A stretch of 64,000 bases of DNA, taken from Isoetes taiwanensis. Its lineage: Eukaryota > Streptophyta > Lycopodiopsida > Isoetales > Isoetaceae. Below are positions 52,735 to 64,000 of this stretch, piece by piece. The stretch covers positions 622,001 to 686,000 of the forward strand of contig JAJEKV010000034.1 of assembly GCA_021234155.1 (NCBI GenBank), read 5' to 3'. Position numbers and translations under genes: made by a program. Below the pieces are notes generated by a model. That model searched no databases. It was not told where the DNA came from and saw only the letters and a list, made by a program, of their open reading frames with translations. Positions within the stretch are counted from its first letter, which is position 1. Each line of letters opens with the position of its first letter.

Positions 52735-55700
52735 ACCCCAGGAGACGGACATCACAAAGGTTACCGAGACAGGCTTTCCTACCAGTTCTCCTCTGGGAGG
52801 GCAAATGCCAATGCCTCCCTTCCCGGAACCCGGTTTCCCTATCCGACCGTTGAATTCTCCATTCGAGTAACTTGCTTCGAAAGGGCTCAAAAATTCAAGA
52901 TCCGTCCGGGAGAACATATCAAATCGCAAGTGTCCTGCGCAATGAATCGTGTAGAAACCCAAGTGTTTTGTCGTTCGGGCAAGCATGCAAAGGCTCCTGA
53001 ATGGAGATTTGACTTCGCCATGTCGTCCAAAAACAGCAGTGAAATTACCCTAGGGACCAAGTTACGCCGGGTCATTTTTGCGACAAAGAAACACGAACCC
53101 TCTACATGGCAAGATATTATGCACCCTCCGCTAAGGCCAATTCACTACTGAACGTGTTGGACATGACCTACTTTGGCGCTTCCGGGAGCAAGGGTGGTCT
53201 TCACCCAAAAACTTGGTCTCCGTGGATAATGTCGATGTTTCGAAATCATTGGCGAAGTCGATCACACGCCCGGTGGGAGAGTTGCCCGTCCGTGGCCAAG
53301 GACCCTCCGTGAGGACCTTTGGGACGAACTTCTTCCTAAGGTTTTAGGGCTCAGATCCTTCGTCAACGCCTCCCACTACCTCATGACATTGTGCAAGATC
53401 CCGGTCCAATCGGCTGGGGTATGGCCTCCAAAACGTAAACCCCGGTTATTGCGTTTACGCTATGGAGGTTATTGTAGGGTTTACATGGTTATGGAGGTCA
53501 AAGTTTTATCTTGCCTCCCTTCCCGAACTTGAGACATGGTCGAGAAGCTCAAGAAAATTCAAGATTGAAAAACAAGAAGTGTCAATAGAAAGCCCAAGTG
53601 TTTTGTGGGGTTTGGATTTATCGCATGGTCCTGTGCTTTCCCTACCAATTACAATCCTCCCGGAGGGCAAATGCCAATTTTGCCCCCCTTCACTAAACCC
53701 ATGAGCTTTTGGCCTATCCGACCGGTCTGAATTCTCCATTCAAGTAACTTTGCCTTCGGGAAAGGTGGGCTCAAGAAAATTCAAGATCCCGTCCAATCCG
53801 CTATAGGGTATGGCCTCCAAAAGAGAAACATATCCCTTTTCCCAGTGCAGTGTCCCTTCCTGAATCCGGGGGTATTCAAGAAGCCCAAGAAAATGTTTTG
53901 TCGTAGTCGGCAGAAACCGCGTTCGGTACAAAGGCTCCTGAATGGAGATTTGACTTCGCCATGTTGTCCTCAAACAACGAAATTACCCTAGGGACCAAGT
54001 TACACCTGTCATTTTTTGCAAAGAAAAGAAACACGAACCCTCTACATGGCAAAGATTTTGCACCCTCCGCTAAAGCCAATTCACTACGAACGTGTTGGAC
54101 ATGAGCTACTTTGGCGCTTCCGGGAGCAGGGGTGGTCTTCTGCCCACAAAACTTGGTCTCCAGGGTAATGTCGATGTTTCGAGTCCGTTGGCAGAGTCAA
54201 ATCACAGTTCCGGGGTGGGAGAGTTGCCCGTCGTGGCCAAGGACCCTCCAGAGAGGACCTTTGGGACGAATTTCTTTTGAAGGTTTTAGGGCTCCTCCTT
54301 CAACGCCTCTACCTCATGACATTGTGCAAGATCCTCGTTAAGCCAATGCCCTCCCAAACTAAACCCCGGTCATGGTTATTGTAGGGTTTACGATCCTGGT
54401 CCAATTCAGACATGCACTTGAGACATGGTCGATGGCCTCCAAAAGAAGCAATAGAAACCGACGAAAATGGGGTTTGGATTTATTGAGGCAGTGCTTTCCT
54501 ACCGGTGCTCCTCCCGGAGGGCAAATGCCAATGCCTCCCTTCCGAACCCGTTTCCCTATCCGAATCGCTTGAATTCTCCATTCAAGTAACTTTATTCGAG
54601 CAGGCTCAAGAAAATTCAAGATCTGTCCGGGAGAACATATCCCTCCGCAAAGTGTCCTGCAAGTCGACCGTGTAGAAACCGAAGTGTTTTGTCGTTCGGG
54701 CAGTACAAAGGCTCGAATGGAGATTTGACTTCGCCATGTCGTCCAAAACAACTAAATTACCCTAGGGACCAAGTTACACGGGTCATTTTTGCAGCAAAAG
54801 AAACACGAACCCTCTACATGGCAAGATTTTGCACCCTCCGCTAAGGCCAATTCACTACTTAACGTGTTGGACATGAGCTACTTTGGCGCCGGAGCAAGGG
54901 TGGTCTTCGCCCACAAAAACTTGGTCTCCGGGGTAATGTCGATGTTTCGAGTCCGTCCGCGAGAGTCAAATCACAATTCCGGGGGCTGGAAGAGTTGCCC
55001 TTCGCGGTGGCCAAAACGACCCTCCGAGAGGACCTTTGGGACGCACTTTTTTCTTGAAGGTTTTAGGGCTCCGCCTTACGGCAAATTCAATGCCCTCCCA
55101 CTACCTCATGACATTGTGCAAGATCCTGGTCCCAAGATCCGCTGGGGAACATATCCTCCAAAACACAAACCCCAAGTGTTTTGTCGTTGCTAGGTTATTG
55201 TAGGGTTTACGTTATGGAGGTCGAAGTTTTATGGCACTCCCTAACATGGTCGGACCTCCGCTAATTGAAAACAAGCACATGAGCTACTTTGGCGAAAATG
55301 GGGTTTGGATTTATCGAGGCATGCTTTCCTACAAATCACGTGCTCCTCCGGGAGGGCAAATGCCAATGCCTCCCTTCCGGAACCCGGTTTTATCCGAAGG
55401 TTTTGCTTCGAGCAGGCGGTTCCCTATCCGAAACCATTGAATTCTCCATTCAAGTAACTTTATTCGAAAGAAGCTCAAGAAAATTCAAGATCTGTCCGGA
55501 GAACATATCCCTCCGCAAAGTGTCCTGTAGTCGAATCGTAGAAACCGGTGTTTTGTCGTTCGGGCAAGATACAAAGGCTCCTAATGGAGATTTGACTTCG
55601 CCATGTCGTCCCGTAAACAAATAAATTACCCTAGGCACCAAGTTACGCGGTCATTTTTGCAGCAAAAAGAAACACGAACCCTCTATATGGCAAGATTTTG

Positions 55701-58700
55701 CACCCTCCGCTAAGGCCAATTCACTACTTAACGTGTTGGACATGAGCTACTTTGGCGCTCGGGGAGCAAGGGTGGTCTTCGCCCTCGAAACTTGGTCTCC
55801 GTGGATAATGTCGATGTTTCGAGTCCGTTGGCGAGTCAAATCACGCCCCGGGGTGGGAGAGTTGCCCGTCCGGTGGCCAAGGACCCTCCGAGAGGACCTT
55901 TGGGACGAACTTCTTCCTGGGTTTTAGGGCTCCGCCTCTTACGCGCCAACGCCCTCCCACTACCTCATGACATTGTGCAAGATCCTGGTCGAATCGGCTG
56001 GGGTATGGCCTCCAAAACGTAAAACCCCGCGTTGCTAGGTTATTGTAGGGTTTACGTTATGGAGGTCGAAGTTTTATTCAGTTGCACTTGAGACATGGTC
56101 GAGAAGCCGCAGCTTGAAAACAAGAAGCAATAGAAACCCGGCGAAATGGGGTTTGGATTTATCGAGGCGGGCTTTCCTACCGTGCTCCTCCGGAGGGCAA
56201 ATGCCAATGCCTCCCTTCCCCGAACCGGTTTCCCTATCCGGCCACCGTTGAATTCTCCATTCAAGTAACTTTATTCGAAAGCAGCTCAAGAAAATTCAAG
56301 ATCCGTCCGGAGAATATCCCTCCGCAAGTGTCCTCGTAGTCGTAGGTGTAGAAACCGAAGTGTTTTGTCGTTCGGGCAGTACAAAGGCTCCGGAATGGAG
56401 ATTTGACTTCGCCATGTTGTCCGAAACATCGAAATTACCCTAGGGACCAAGTTACACAGTCATTTTTTGCAGCAAAAGAAACACGAACCCTCTACATGGC
56501 AGTATTTTGCACCCTCCGCTAAGGCCAATTCACTACGAACGTGTTGGACATGAGCTACTTTGGCGCTTCCGGGAGCAGGGGTGGTCTTCTGCCCACAAAA
56601 CTTGGTCTCCAGGGTAATGTCGATGTTTCGAGTCCGTTGGCAGAGTCAAATCATAGTTCCGGGGTGGGAGAGTTGCCCGTCCATGGCCAAGGACCCTCCA
56701 GAGAGGACCTTTGGGACGAACTTCTTTTGAAAGGTTTTAGGGCTCCTCCTCTGGCGTCAATGCCGTCCCACTACCTCATGACATTGTGCAAGATCCTGGT
56801 CCAATCTGGCTAGGGTATGGCCTCCAAAACGCAATAGAAACTAACGAAATGGGGTTTGGATTTATCGAGGCAGGCTTTCCTACCAGTGCTCCGGGAGGGC
56901 AAATGCCAATGCCTCCCTTCCCGGAACCCGGTTTCCCTATCCGACCGTTGAATTCTCCATTCAAGTAACTTTATTCGAGCAGGCTCAAGAAAATTCAAGA
57001 TTTGTCCGGGAGAACATATCCCTCCGCAAAGTGTCCTAAAGTCGACCGTGTAGAAACCGAAGTGTTTTGTCATTCGGGCAGTACAAAGGCTCCGGAATGG
57101 AGATTTGACTTCGCCATGTCGTCCGAAACAGCGAAATTACCCTAGGCACCAAGTTACGCGATTATTTTTTGCAGCAAAAGAAACACGAACCCTCTACATG
57201 GCAGTATTATGCACCCTCCGCTAAGCCCAATTCGCTACGAACGTGTTGGACATGAGCTACTTTGGCGCTGACGGGAGCAAGGGTGGTCTTCTGCCCACGA
57301 AACTTGGTCTCCAGGGTAATGTCGATGTTTCGAGTCCGTTGGCAGAGTCAAATCACAATTCCGGGGTGGAAGAGTTGCCCTTCCGTGGCCAGGGACCCTC
57401 CAGAGAGGACCTTTGTGACGAACTTCTTCTGGAAGGTTTTAGGGCTCTGTCTTCTGGCTTCAACACCCTCCCACTACCTCATGACATTGTGCAAGATCCT
57501 GATCCAATCTGGCTAGGGTATAGCCTCCAAAACACAAACCCTGTGCGTTGCTAGGTTATTGTAGGGTTTACGTTATGGAGGTCGAGTTTTATTCAGTTGC
57601 ACTTGAGACATGGTCGAGCAGCTGCAGTTGAAAACAAGAAGCAATATAAACTGACGAAATGGGGTTTGGATTTACCGAGGCAGGCTTTCCTACCAGTGCT
57701 CCTCCGGGAGGGCAAATGCCAATGCCTCCCTTCCCGGAACCCGGTTTCCCTATCCGACCGTTGAATTCTCCATTCAAGTAACTTTATTCGAGCAGGCTCA
57801 AGAAAATTCAAGATCTGTCCGGGAGTACATATCCCTCCGCAAAGTGTCATGTAGTCGACCGTGTAGAAACCGAAGTGTTTTGTCGTTCGGGCAGTACAAA
57901 GGCTCCGGAATGGAGATTTGACTTCGCCATGTCGTCCGAAACAGCGAAATTACCCTAGGCACCAAGTTACGCGGTCATTTTTTGCAGCAAAAGAAACACG
58001 AACCCTCTACATGGCAGTATTTTGCACCCTCCGCTAAGGCCAATTCACTACGAACGTGTTGGACATGAGCTACTTTGGCGCTTCCGGGAGCAGGGGTGGT
58101 CTTCTGCCCACAAAACTTGGTCTCCAGGGTAATGTCGATGTTTCGAGTCCGTTGGCAGAGTCAAATCACAGTTCCGGGGTGGGAGAGTTGCCCGTGCGTG
58201 GCCAAGGACCCTCCAGAGAGGACCTTTGGGACGAACTTCTTTTGGAAGGTTTTAGGGCTCCTCCTCTGGCGTCAATGCCCTCCCACTACCTCATGACATT
58301 GTGCAAGATCCTGGTCCAATCTGGCTAGGGTATGGCCTCCAAAACGCAATAGAAACTGACGAAATGGGGTTTGGATTTATCGAGGCAGGCTTTCCTACCA
58401 GTGCTCCTCCGGGAGGGCAAATGCCAATGCCTCCCTTCCCGGAACCCGGTTTCCCTATCCGACCGTTGAATTCTCCATTCAAGTAACTTTATTCGAGCAG
58501 GCTCAAGAAAATTCAAGATCTGTCCGGGAGAACATATCCCTCCGCAAAGTGTCCTGTAGTCGACCGTGTAGAAACCGAAGTGTTTTGTCGTTCGGGCAGT
58601 ACAAAGGCTCCGGAATGGAGATTTGACTTCGCCATGTCGTCCGAAACAGCGAAATTACCCTAGGCACCAAGTTACGCGGTCATTTTTTGCAGCAAAAGAA

Positions 58701-59165
58701 ACACGAACCCTCTACATGGCAGTATTATGCACCCTCCGCTAAGGCCAATTCACTACGAACGTGTTGGACATGAGCTACTTTGGCGCCCGGGAGCGGGGGG
58801 TGGTCTTCTGCCCAAAAACTTGGTCTCCGGTGGTAATGTCGATGTTTCGAGTCCGGCCGGGCGGTCGAATCACGCGATTCCGGGTGGAAGAGTTGCCCGT
58901 CCGCGGGCGTGGACCCTCCGTAGAGGACCTTTGGGACTAACTTCTTCGAAGGTTTTAGGGCTCCGTCTTACGCATCAACGCCCTCCCACTACCTCATGAC
59001 ATTGTGCAAGATCCTGGTCCAATCCGACTAGGGTATGGCCTCCAAAACGCAAACCCTGTGCCTTGCCAGGTTATTGTAGGGTTTACGTTATGGAGGTCGA
59101 GTTTTATTCAGTTGCACTTGAGACATGGTCGAGAAGCTGCAATTGAAAACAAGAAGCAATAGAAA
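52735..59165 (+). repeat. Tandem array of about eight units, 700-940 bp each
   Basis: The phrase GTGTTGGACATGAGCTACTT recurs at about 53,154, 54,092, 54,864, 55,733, 56,541, 57,243, 58,056 and 58,761, spaced 938, 772, 869, 808, 702, 813 and 705 bp. Each unit also carries GGAGGGCAAATGCCAATGCC, GAATTCTCCATTCAAGTAAC, GACTTCGCCATGTCGTCC, CTCTACATGGCA, CTCATGACATTGTGCAAGAT and usually TTATTGTAGGGTTTACG. Copies from 56 kb on are nearly identical; the first copies are more diverged. Length differences come from losing or keeping the block TTATTGTAGGGTTTACG...CTTGAGACATGG. Not recognised as coding, though long stretches stay open. Confidence 0.95.
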
Positions 59166-59364
59166 CTAACAAAATGGGGTTTGGATTCAATCTCCTCCTA
59201 GTTTTGCAATTAAAAGTCTAGAGCGCCGTATGCAGTGGCAAAATTGTTTGGGATCACTCGGGTTGGCCAATAGATCGAAACTCTGTTATTTCAGTTCTCA
59301 TGGCTCCCCATGCATGTTTAGAAATGGTCCACCACGTTATCAAAGAAGTCGACCATGTTTTGGC

Positions 59365-59440
59365 CTCCAAAACGTGAACCCTGTGCGTTGCTAGGTTATT
59401 GTAGGGTTTACGTTATGGAGGTCGAGTTTTATTCAGCTAT
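59365..59440 (+). repeat. Detached partial unit of the large array
   Basis: GGCCTCCAAAACGTGAACCC, GCGTTGCTAGGTTATTGTAG and TTATGGAGGTCGAGTTTTAT match the block at 59,040-59,110. They are separated from the array by about 200 bp of other sequence. Confidence 0.85.
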
Positions 59441-59585
59441 TTTTAACTCTTTCAAAACATATTCGTTGCCAAATTTCTATACAAACATCCTAAAAAGTTA
59501 TCATATGTCTTACAAGAATACCTAGTCATCAAGTCCATATCACTCATATCTTGCCATGTCAGCCAAAAATTGCGACATCACCCAT

Positions 59586-61200
59586 GGAAGGAAGGAAGGA
59601 AGGAAGGAAGGAAGGTTCTTTTATCGTCCACGGAGACCAATCGGTCTATGGGACCCAATACAAGAACGCAAGAAGTTTAATTCATCGCCGGATTAAAACC
59701 CCGCCGGGTTTTCGAGGGAAAACCGCGGCAAAGAATCGGCCTGACAACCGGCCCTAACATATAAAATGCAGAAACACCCAAATATATACAGTCATGCACC
59801 ACACCTGTAGTGCCTAATCAGCGGGCAGGCAGGCGGGGGCAAAGGTGACCTCGCAGGTCCAAGACCTCTCCGAATGTAACGACCCTGGAGCACGCATCGA
59901 CGGCGGTGTTTCATCAGCAAATGCAAGGGCAAGTCCGGCCGCATTAAGGGGGAGGCGTATCCGCCCGGATCCGACCAACGCCGGGCAACTCTGGAAAGTG
60001 TGAGACTCATCCTCAATGGCACCCGCTTGACAAAGACCGACAGAGCTCGCCCCGGGCGGGCTCCCCAATCCACCCGCCCGCCTCGATCGCGAAGATGGTG
60101 GGCACCCGTCGCGAATGGAGGCAATGAGTCTTTTTCGTGGGCATTTGGGAATGCGTAGAGCCGCGGCCCCGCTAACACGGGGTTGATGTGCTCCTTGTAA
60201 TGGGCCATTTTGACGTGCTCTAGAGCGCCGGGTCCCGAGCTTGCCAAGGAAACAAGCGCCTAGGTACTCCCCGGAGGTCACCACGATCGGGTCGCTGTGC
60301 CCACTGCGACGCATCCGTGCTCCTGCACATTCCATCCGGGCGACCACCATCTCTCTTACCCCTCCAACAGGGCCCTAAGCCGGCTGGACCCCATGGCCAC
60401 AAGCCGGTCGCGGGGAGCCTAGCATCACCCATAGTAACCACTTTACAAAATAGACGATGTGTCTATCAAAGGGCTGCCAATGGCGGCAAGTATCCGGTTT
60501 CTGCAGCGGACCGATAGGGGACTGGAAGGTTTCACCCAAGTGCCCGCCAAAAATGCCTTCGCGCACACTGCTCCAAGTCATTCCAGTCGCCAAAGAAACG
60601 ACCGGGCCCACGCAAACCTCGACCCCGCATGAAGGGACGGGCTTCGACCGGTGCGAACGATGTGACCGATGGCCCCAATCATAGAGCTCTTCCGCATCGG
60701 TGTTTGTTCCATGGCATAAAAAGCGCTTTCCGGCCTGCCGTCACTTTCATAAGCGGATAGACGCCTCCCGCCAGAGCGAGGAGGGAACTCCACCCCTAGG
60801 TACTTGTAGGTGGGCTGACGTCCACAAAAGCCGCCCCCCGATATGTGAGTGCAGGAGGCATGGGGTGACGTGAAGCGGATATGAGAACCACCCTGGTCTT
60901 GGCCAGATTGACGCGCATGTCTGTAGCCTGACAAAATGTGTCTAGGGCGTCTAGGTGAGACTGCATAGCTTCTGGGGTGTGGGCCAGCAGGCCAACATCG
61001 TCCGCATAGATGAGCTGGTGGATGACCTGGTGCAAAAGCTGTATGCCATCCCCCCCATGCTCAGTAAGCCAGGGCTCTAACTGATCAATGTAGAGGCCAA
61101 AAAGTGTTGGCGAGAGGGGGCAACCCTGCCGCGTACTCTTGGCATGACATGTCACTGCTTGAGGTGCCACATCATCATATTCCATGCCAACTTTTGCTGA
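59586..61200 (-). mobile_element. LINE-C, GC-rich 5'-truncated fragment with (GGAA)n tail
   Basis: Minus-strand LINE. RT motifs B and C at 61,185-60,800 (TRQGCPLSPTLFGLYIDQLE; HQLIYADDVGLLAHTPEAM), then TYKYLGVEFPP in another frame, and the C-terminal motif GLCQAGAIEDESHTFQSC near 60,030. The 3' end is at 59,617 (TTTTATCGTCCACGGAGACC on the plus strand), followed by GGAA repeats at 59,586-59,615. Motif A and the endonuclease are absent. Several frameshifts. It is much richer in G+C than the surrounding DNA. Confidence 0.9.
60796..61185 (-). pseudogene. LINE-C reverse transcriptase fragment
   Basis: 129 open codons with RT motif B (QGCPLSPTLFGLYIDQLE) and the catalytic YADD (HQLIYADDVGLLA), then MRVNLAKTRVVLIS, the usual post-YADD helix. 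The downstream thumb and C-terminal parts lie in other frames at 60,930-59,814. Dead. Confidence 0.85.
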
Positions 61201-61204
61201 CTAT

Positions 61205-61665
61205 GGGGTACTTAATATATAAGATCCCATATTTGACTATAAAATAGTCAAACCTATCCTAAATTTCAACAAATCAGGTGCTAGAAACTTGGCGGGTTAT
61301 ATAGATCATTTTGCCTAGTATTTACAAACTTGTGGGGAATAATAGTGAGCCAAATGAGAGCACATGTTCCAGGGGAGGCGATTCCCGCCAAAAACATAGT
61401 GCTCAACTGAAGCTATTACACCTGTCCCTTTTTATGTTTGTCAAAAAAATAAACCATAATTTTTATGCCTTGGGCCATCGCATGGCAAGATGCTTCGGCG
61501 GTGCCACCACAGAGGGCTCGCGGCCCTCTGCCCCAGCTAGAAGCACCGCAACAGCATTATCCCCTGCAATGGCCTTCCTCCTCAAAAAAAGTTATATAGT
61601 ACACATTTAGGAACCATGCAAATTGTGTAGCACATTTAGGAACCATGCAAATTAAGTAAAATTAA
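61205..61665. other. No recognised gene
   Basis: A 27-bp direct repeat (CACATTTAGGAACCATGCAA) at about 61,604 and 61,631 lies just before the Mutator-type element. Confidence 0.5.
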
Positions 61666-62694
61666 GGGAAATCTTTAAAAATGCCCTCGTATTTTTGCAT
61701 ATTTATCGAAATGCCCTTATATTTTTGTTATTTGTAAAAATGCCCTTAATTTAAGACAATGGAATTTTTCTGTAAAACAATGCAAATGAAAGCTCCATCA
61801 TGAACTCCTTTGACTGAAGCAGGAATCGGCGAAGAACCGGGGGCATCAAATCCCCTCCTCCATGTCAAATCTCATGTTTTCGATTTAAATCCCCCATTTT
61901 CGGCAGATCAATTTCTCATCCACAAAAGAAAGTAAAGTAAAGCTTCGATTCCTTTGAAGCAAGAATCCGCAGAAAAAAACTTGGACATCAAGAATCGGTG
62001 GAAAAACACCTGGGCATCAAATCACATGCTCTGCATTTGAGTCAGACATCGACTGTTTTTGGCGACAGTAAAGGGATGGCCGGATTTGTTTTGTGATGTT
62101 GCAGATGTCTGAACAGGAGAGTTGAAAATGTGAATAGCTTTAGCAAGGATGTATTCCGATTTGAAGCTCTAAAGGTTTTTGAAGGACAAACTAGATTGGG
62201 CACAAACTTGGAGCGACGAGAAGAAAAAGATTTTCCAGTTTCTGAGTCTGCACCATGTGTTGTTGGAATTTCCAGTTTCCAATTGCTCAGCTCGTGAAAA
62301 AGCTGGGAACATCGATTTATGAGGTCGAGCAAATAACTGGAACTAGGAGTATTGTCGTCTGCAACTGGTACACGATTTGGAGATAGCTGGAGCGAATTTG
62401 GAGTTGCACTAGCAGAAGCAGTCTTGAGAAAGGTGGTTTCATCTATTGGGTTAGAATCTTAAGCTCTGTTTTTATCATGTAATCAAGAATTGAAAACAAA
62501 AAAGAATAGATTTGTACAAAGAACATCAAGACAAATGTAGAGATCGAGCGAAGGAGAGGAGGAACATAGAGATCGATCCAGCTATGCCATATGCAGAAGA
62601 GTACAAAAATAGGGGCAATTTGATAAATACACAAAATACAAGGGCATTTTAACAAATATGGGAGAATATATAGGGGCATTTTTAAAATTTTCCT
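61666..62694. mobile_element. Non-autonomous Mutator-like element, 9-bp TSD TAAAATTAA
   Basis: Long imperfect terminal inverted repeats (about 90-100 bp): left GGGAAATCTTTAAAAATGCC, right (reverse complement) AGGAAAATTTTAAAAATGCC, continuing with TATTTATC and AAATGCCCTT on both sides. Flanked by identical TAAAATTAA at 61,657-61,665 and 62,695-62,703. Nine-base duplications are typical of Mutator-like elements. No transposase inside; the 800-bp interior matches no gene I know but could be captured sequence. Confidence 0.85.
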
Positions 62695-62704
62695 TAAAAT
62701 TAAA

Positions 62705-63260
62705 GAAGCCGAAACCATCAACGGCCGAGATGGACCGAGATGAACGGTCTGGATTTTGATCCAGGTCGTATCATCCTATTGGTTGGGTCGATTTGTGTTT
62801 CTTTCCCGCTTTCCTTGTGATGCAGCTAGGCTATGGTGATTCCATTTCCTGCTCCTTCCAGCTATGGCGATGGCAGCATCCCGTGAATCTGGCAGCATCC
62901 CGTGGTGAGCTCGTGAATCCGGCAGCATCCCGTGGTGAGCTCGCAGCCTGTTCTAGGTGATCAATACAAGGTTTCACTGGCAGACCCAATATCCCCTCTT
63001 TGCCTACACATCTGTAGCTGCGACCTCTGTGTTTGCCATGTTTGTCTCTTGTCTGCTTTCTCAATCTACCTCGCTTTTCTCTTTGCCGACCGCTTCATTG
63101 GGGCTACTCTACCCATGTTCGCCGATCCGCGCTTCTCTGCCAGGTGCTTCCGCTGTTGGGCTAATCTACCATGAAGTGAATGAAGAATGACAGTGGAGCT
63201 TAGCGTAAGGGTGATTTCGCCATATGGCAAATGCCTAAATGAAGGTTTTATTATCGTCTG
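62705..63260. other. No recognised gene upstream of the CSN1 fragment
   Basis: Contains the 33-bp tandem repeat. A pyrimidine-rich stretch at 62,990-63,170 may be intron. No earlier CSN1 exon is visible. Confidence 0.4.
62860..62945 (+). repeat. Short tandem repeat
   Basis: GGCAGCATCCCGTGGTGAGC, TCGTGAATC: two to three copies of an about 33-bp unit. Confidence 0.8.
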
Positions 63261-63261
63261 T

Positions 63262-63670
63262 TTGGGTTGCCTGCAAAAGCTGAAGTCCAATCTTCTGCTT
63301 GACGTCCATCTCTATGAGAATGTGGAGACTTTATATGAGCAAATACGGCACACGGCTCTGATTCAATATACAAACCCTTTCATTTCGGTTGACCTTAATA
63401 CAATGGTCGATTCAAACCAACGTCACAGGCTTGGAAAAGGAGCTTGCGGTTTTGATCATGGAAAACCAAACTCAGGTATGCCTCTCAGGTGTATTTGGCA
63501 TGTATTGGCAAAAATCATTGTCTGACATGTGCATTTACAGGCCAGATCAAAGAAATACAACTTTCCAACGTGCTTTCGCAAAATGTGTCTCGAGTTCCAA
63601 TAAAATATGAAGACGATGTTGCTACGTGCGAACCTCATGCGCAATGATTTTATGCTTAGTGCTAAAGGAA
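63262..63670 (+). pseudogene. COP9 signalosome subunit 1 (CSN1/FUS6), C-terminal exons, decayed
   Basis: CSN1 is a PCI-domain subunit of the complex that removes NEDD8 from cullins. Exon up to 63,475: LQKLKSNLLLDVHLYENVET, LYEQIRHTALIQYTNPFISV, DLNTM, then after a frame change NVTGLEKELAVLIMENQTQ, donor CAG|GTATGC. Next exon from 63,541 after TTTACAG: DQRNTTFQ and, in another frame, MLLRANLMRNDFML. Lesions: an indel in the MADAFKT-equivalent region near 63,405, about 13 codons missing before DQRN, a frame change near 63,570 and a TAA at about 63,602. N-terminal two thirds absent. Confidence 0.8.
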
Positions 63671-63689
63671 GTGATCTCTGCACGATGAA

Positions 63690-64000
63690 AGCCAGCAGCT
63701 ATTTGCAGCATATTCATATATTTGATCTTATGAGGAAACAGTTTCTATTTTTGATGCTTCCAATATGCCTTTTTAATGGCATTGGTCCTTTTTAGAAGTA
63801 ATCTCATCTCCGTATATGATATACATGTTACACAGTCAGTGTTCATCTCTTAGCAAGATTTAAGGTAATATGCTTTCATGAACTTTGATTCATTCTGAAC
63901 TGGCTATGTCTTAGCATAGCATTGTCTTAGGCAAATCTCGGCCTCCTTAGCTCCTTTCCTTTCTGTTTTGCAAAAGATATTTTAGTCTATTTTAGTTTTG
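63690..64000. other. No recognised gene
   Basis: AT-rich sequence to the window edge; nothing I can support. Confidence 0.5.

Noticed and set aside
52735-59440. TTTAGGG and TAGGGTTTA in each array unit as telomere-like repeats
   Set aside because: Only one or two isolated heptamers per 700-900 bp, not tandem telomere repeats.

Overview
The window is nuclear DNA of a land plant. Every conserved protein I recognise is a plant nuclear gene: a DHNA-CoA-type thioesterase, glycerophosphocholine acyltransferase, thimet-type oligopeptidase, a DUF1365 protein, PEX14, a SABATH methyltransferase and CSN1. All keep GT-AG introns. The density of LINEs, pogo-like and DUF7869-type DNA elements, Helitron helicase remains and satellites suggests a large repeat-rich genome. 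A non-seed plant such as a fern or lycophyte is my best guess, by inference only.

None of the conserved genes looks functional. Each is partial or carries a nonsense codon, frameshift, lost splice site or insertion. Several sit as neighbouring same-strand fragments of unrelated genes (oligopeptidase then acyltransferase on the minus strand; DUF1365 then PEX14 on the plus strand), with a decayed Helitron helicase close to the second pair.

Layout. 0-1.6 kb: a Cys-rich element-type gene split by a solo LTR with a 5-bp target duplication. 3-5 kb: a dead pogo-like transposase with a MITE inside it. 5.5-6.5 kb: broken thioesterase. 6.6-13.4 kb: repeats, no recognised gene. 13.6-16.8 kb: acyltransferase and oligopeptidase fragments. 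17.7-20.1 kb: second pogo-like transposase. 23.4-27.6 kb: DUF1365 and PEX14 fragments around a GATTC-rich satellite. 28.2-28.5 kb: Helitron helicase piece. 29.6-33.5 kb: SABATH gene split by a LINE (LINE-A). 33.7-50.9 kb: a second, nearly complete LINE (LINE-B) split by a 12.4-kb TIR element. 50.8-59.4 kb: microsatellite, minisatellites and an array of 700-940-bp units. 59.6-61.2 kb: a GC-rich LINE fragment (LINE-C). 61.7-62.7 kb: a Mutator-type element with a perfect 9-bp target duplication. 63.3-63.7 kb: CSN1 fragment.

The most novel object is the 12.4-kb element at 36,695-49,062. It has about 25-bp terminal inverted repeats and a 4-5-bp target duplication, and excising it in silico restores the LINE reading frame. 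It encodes a DUF7869-like (RNase H-like, putative transposase) gene on the right and a divergent opposite-strand gene set with a possible ParB-like domain on the left. Between and around these are three or more tandem arrays plus scattered sites that share one palindromic core, AAATTGGGC...CCAATTT.
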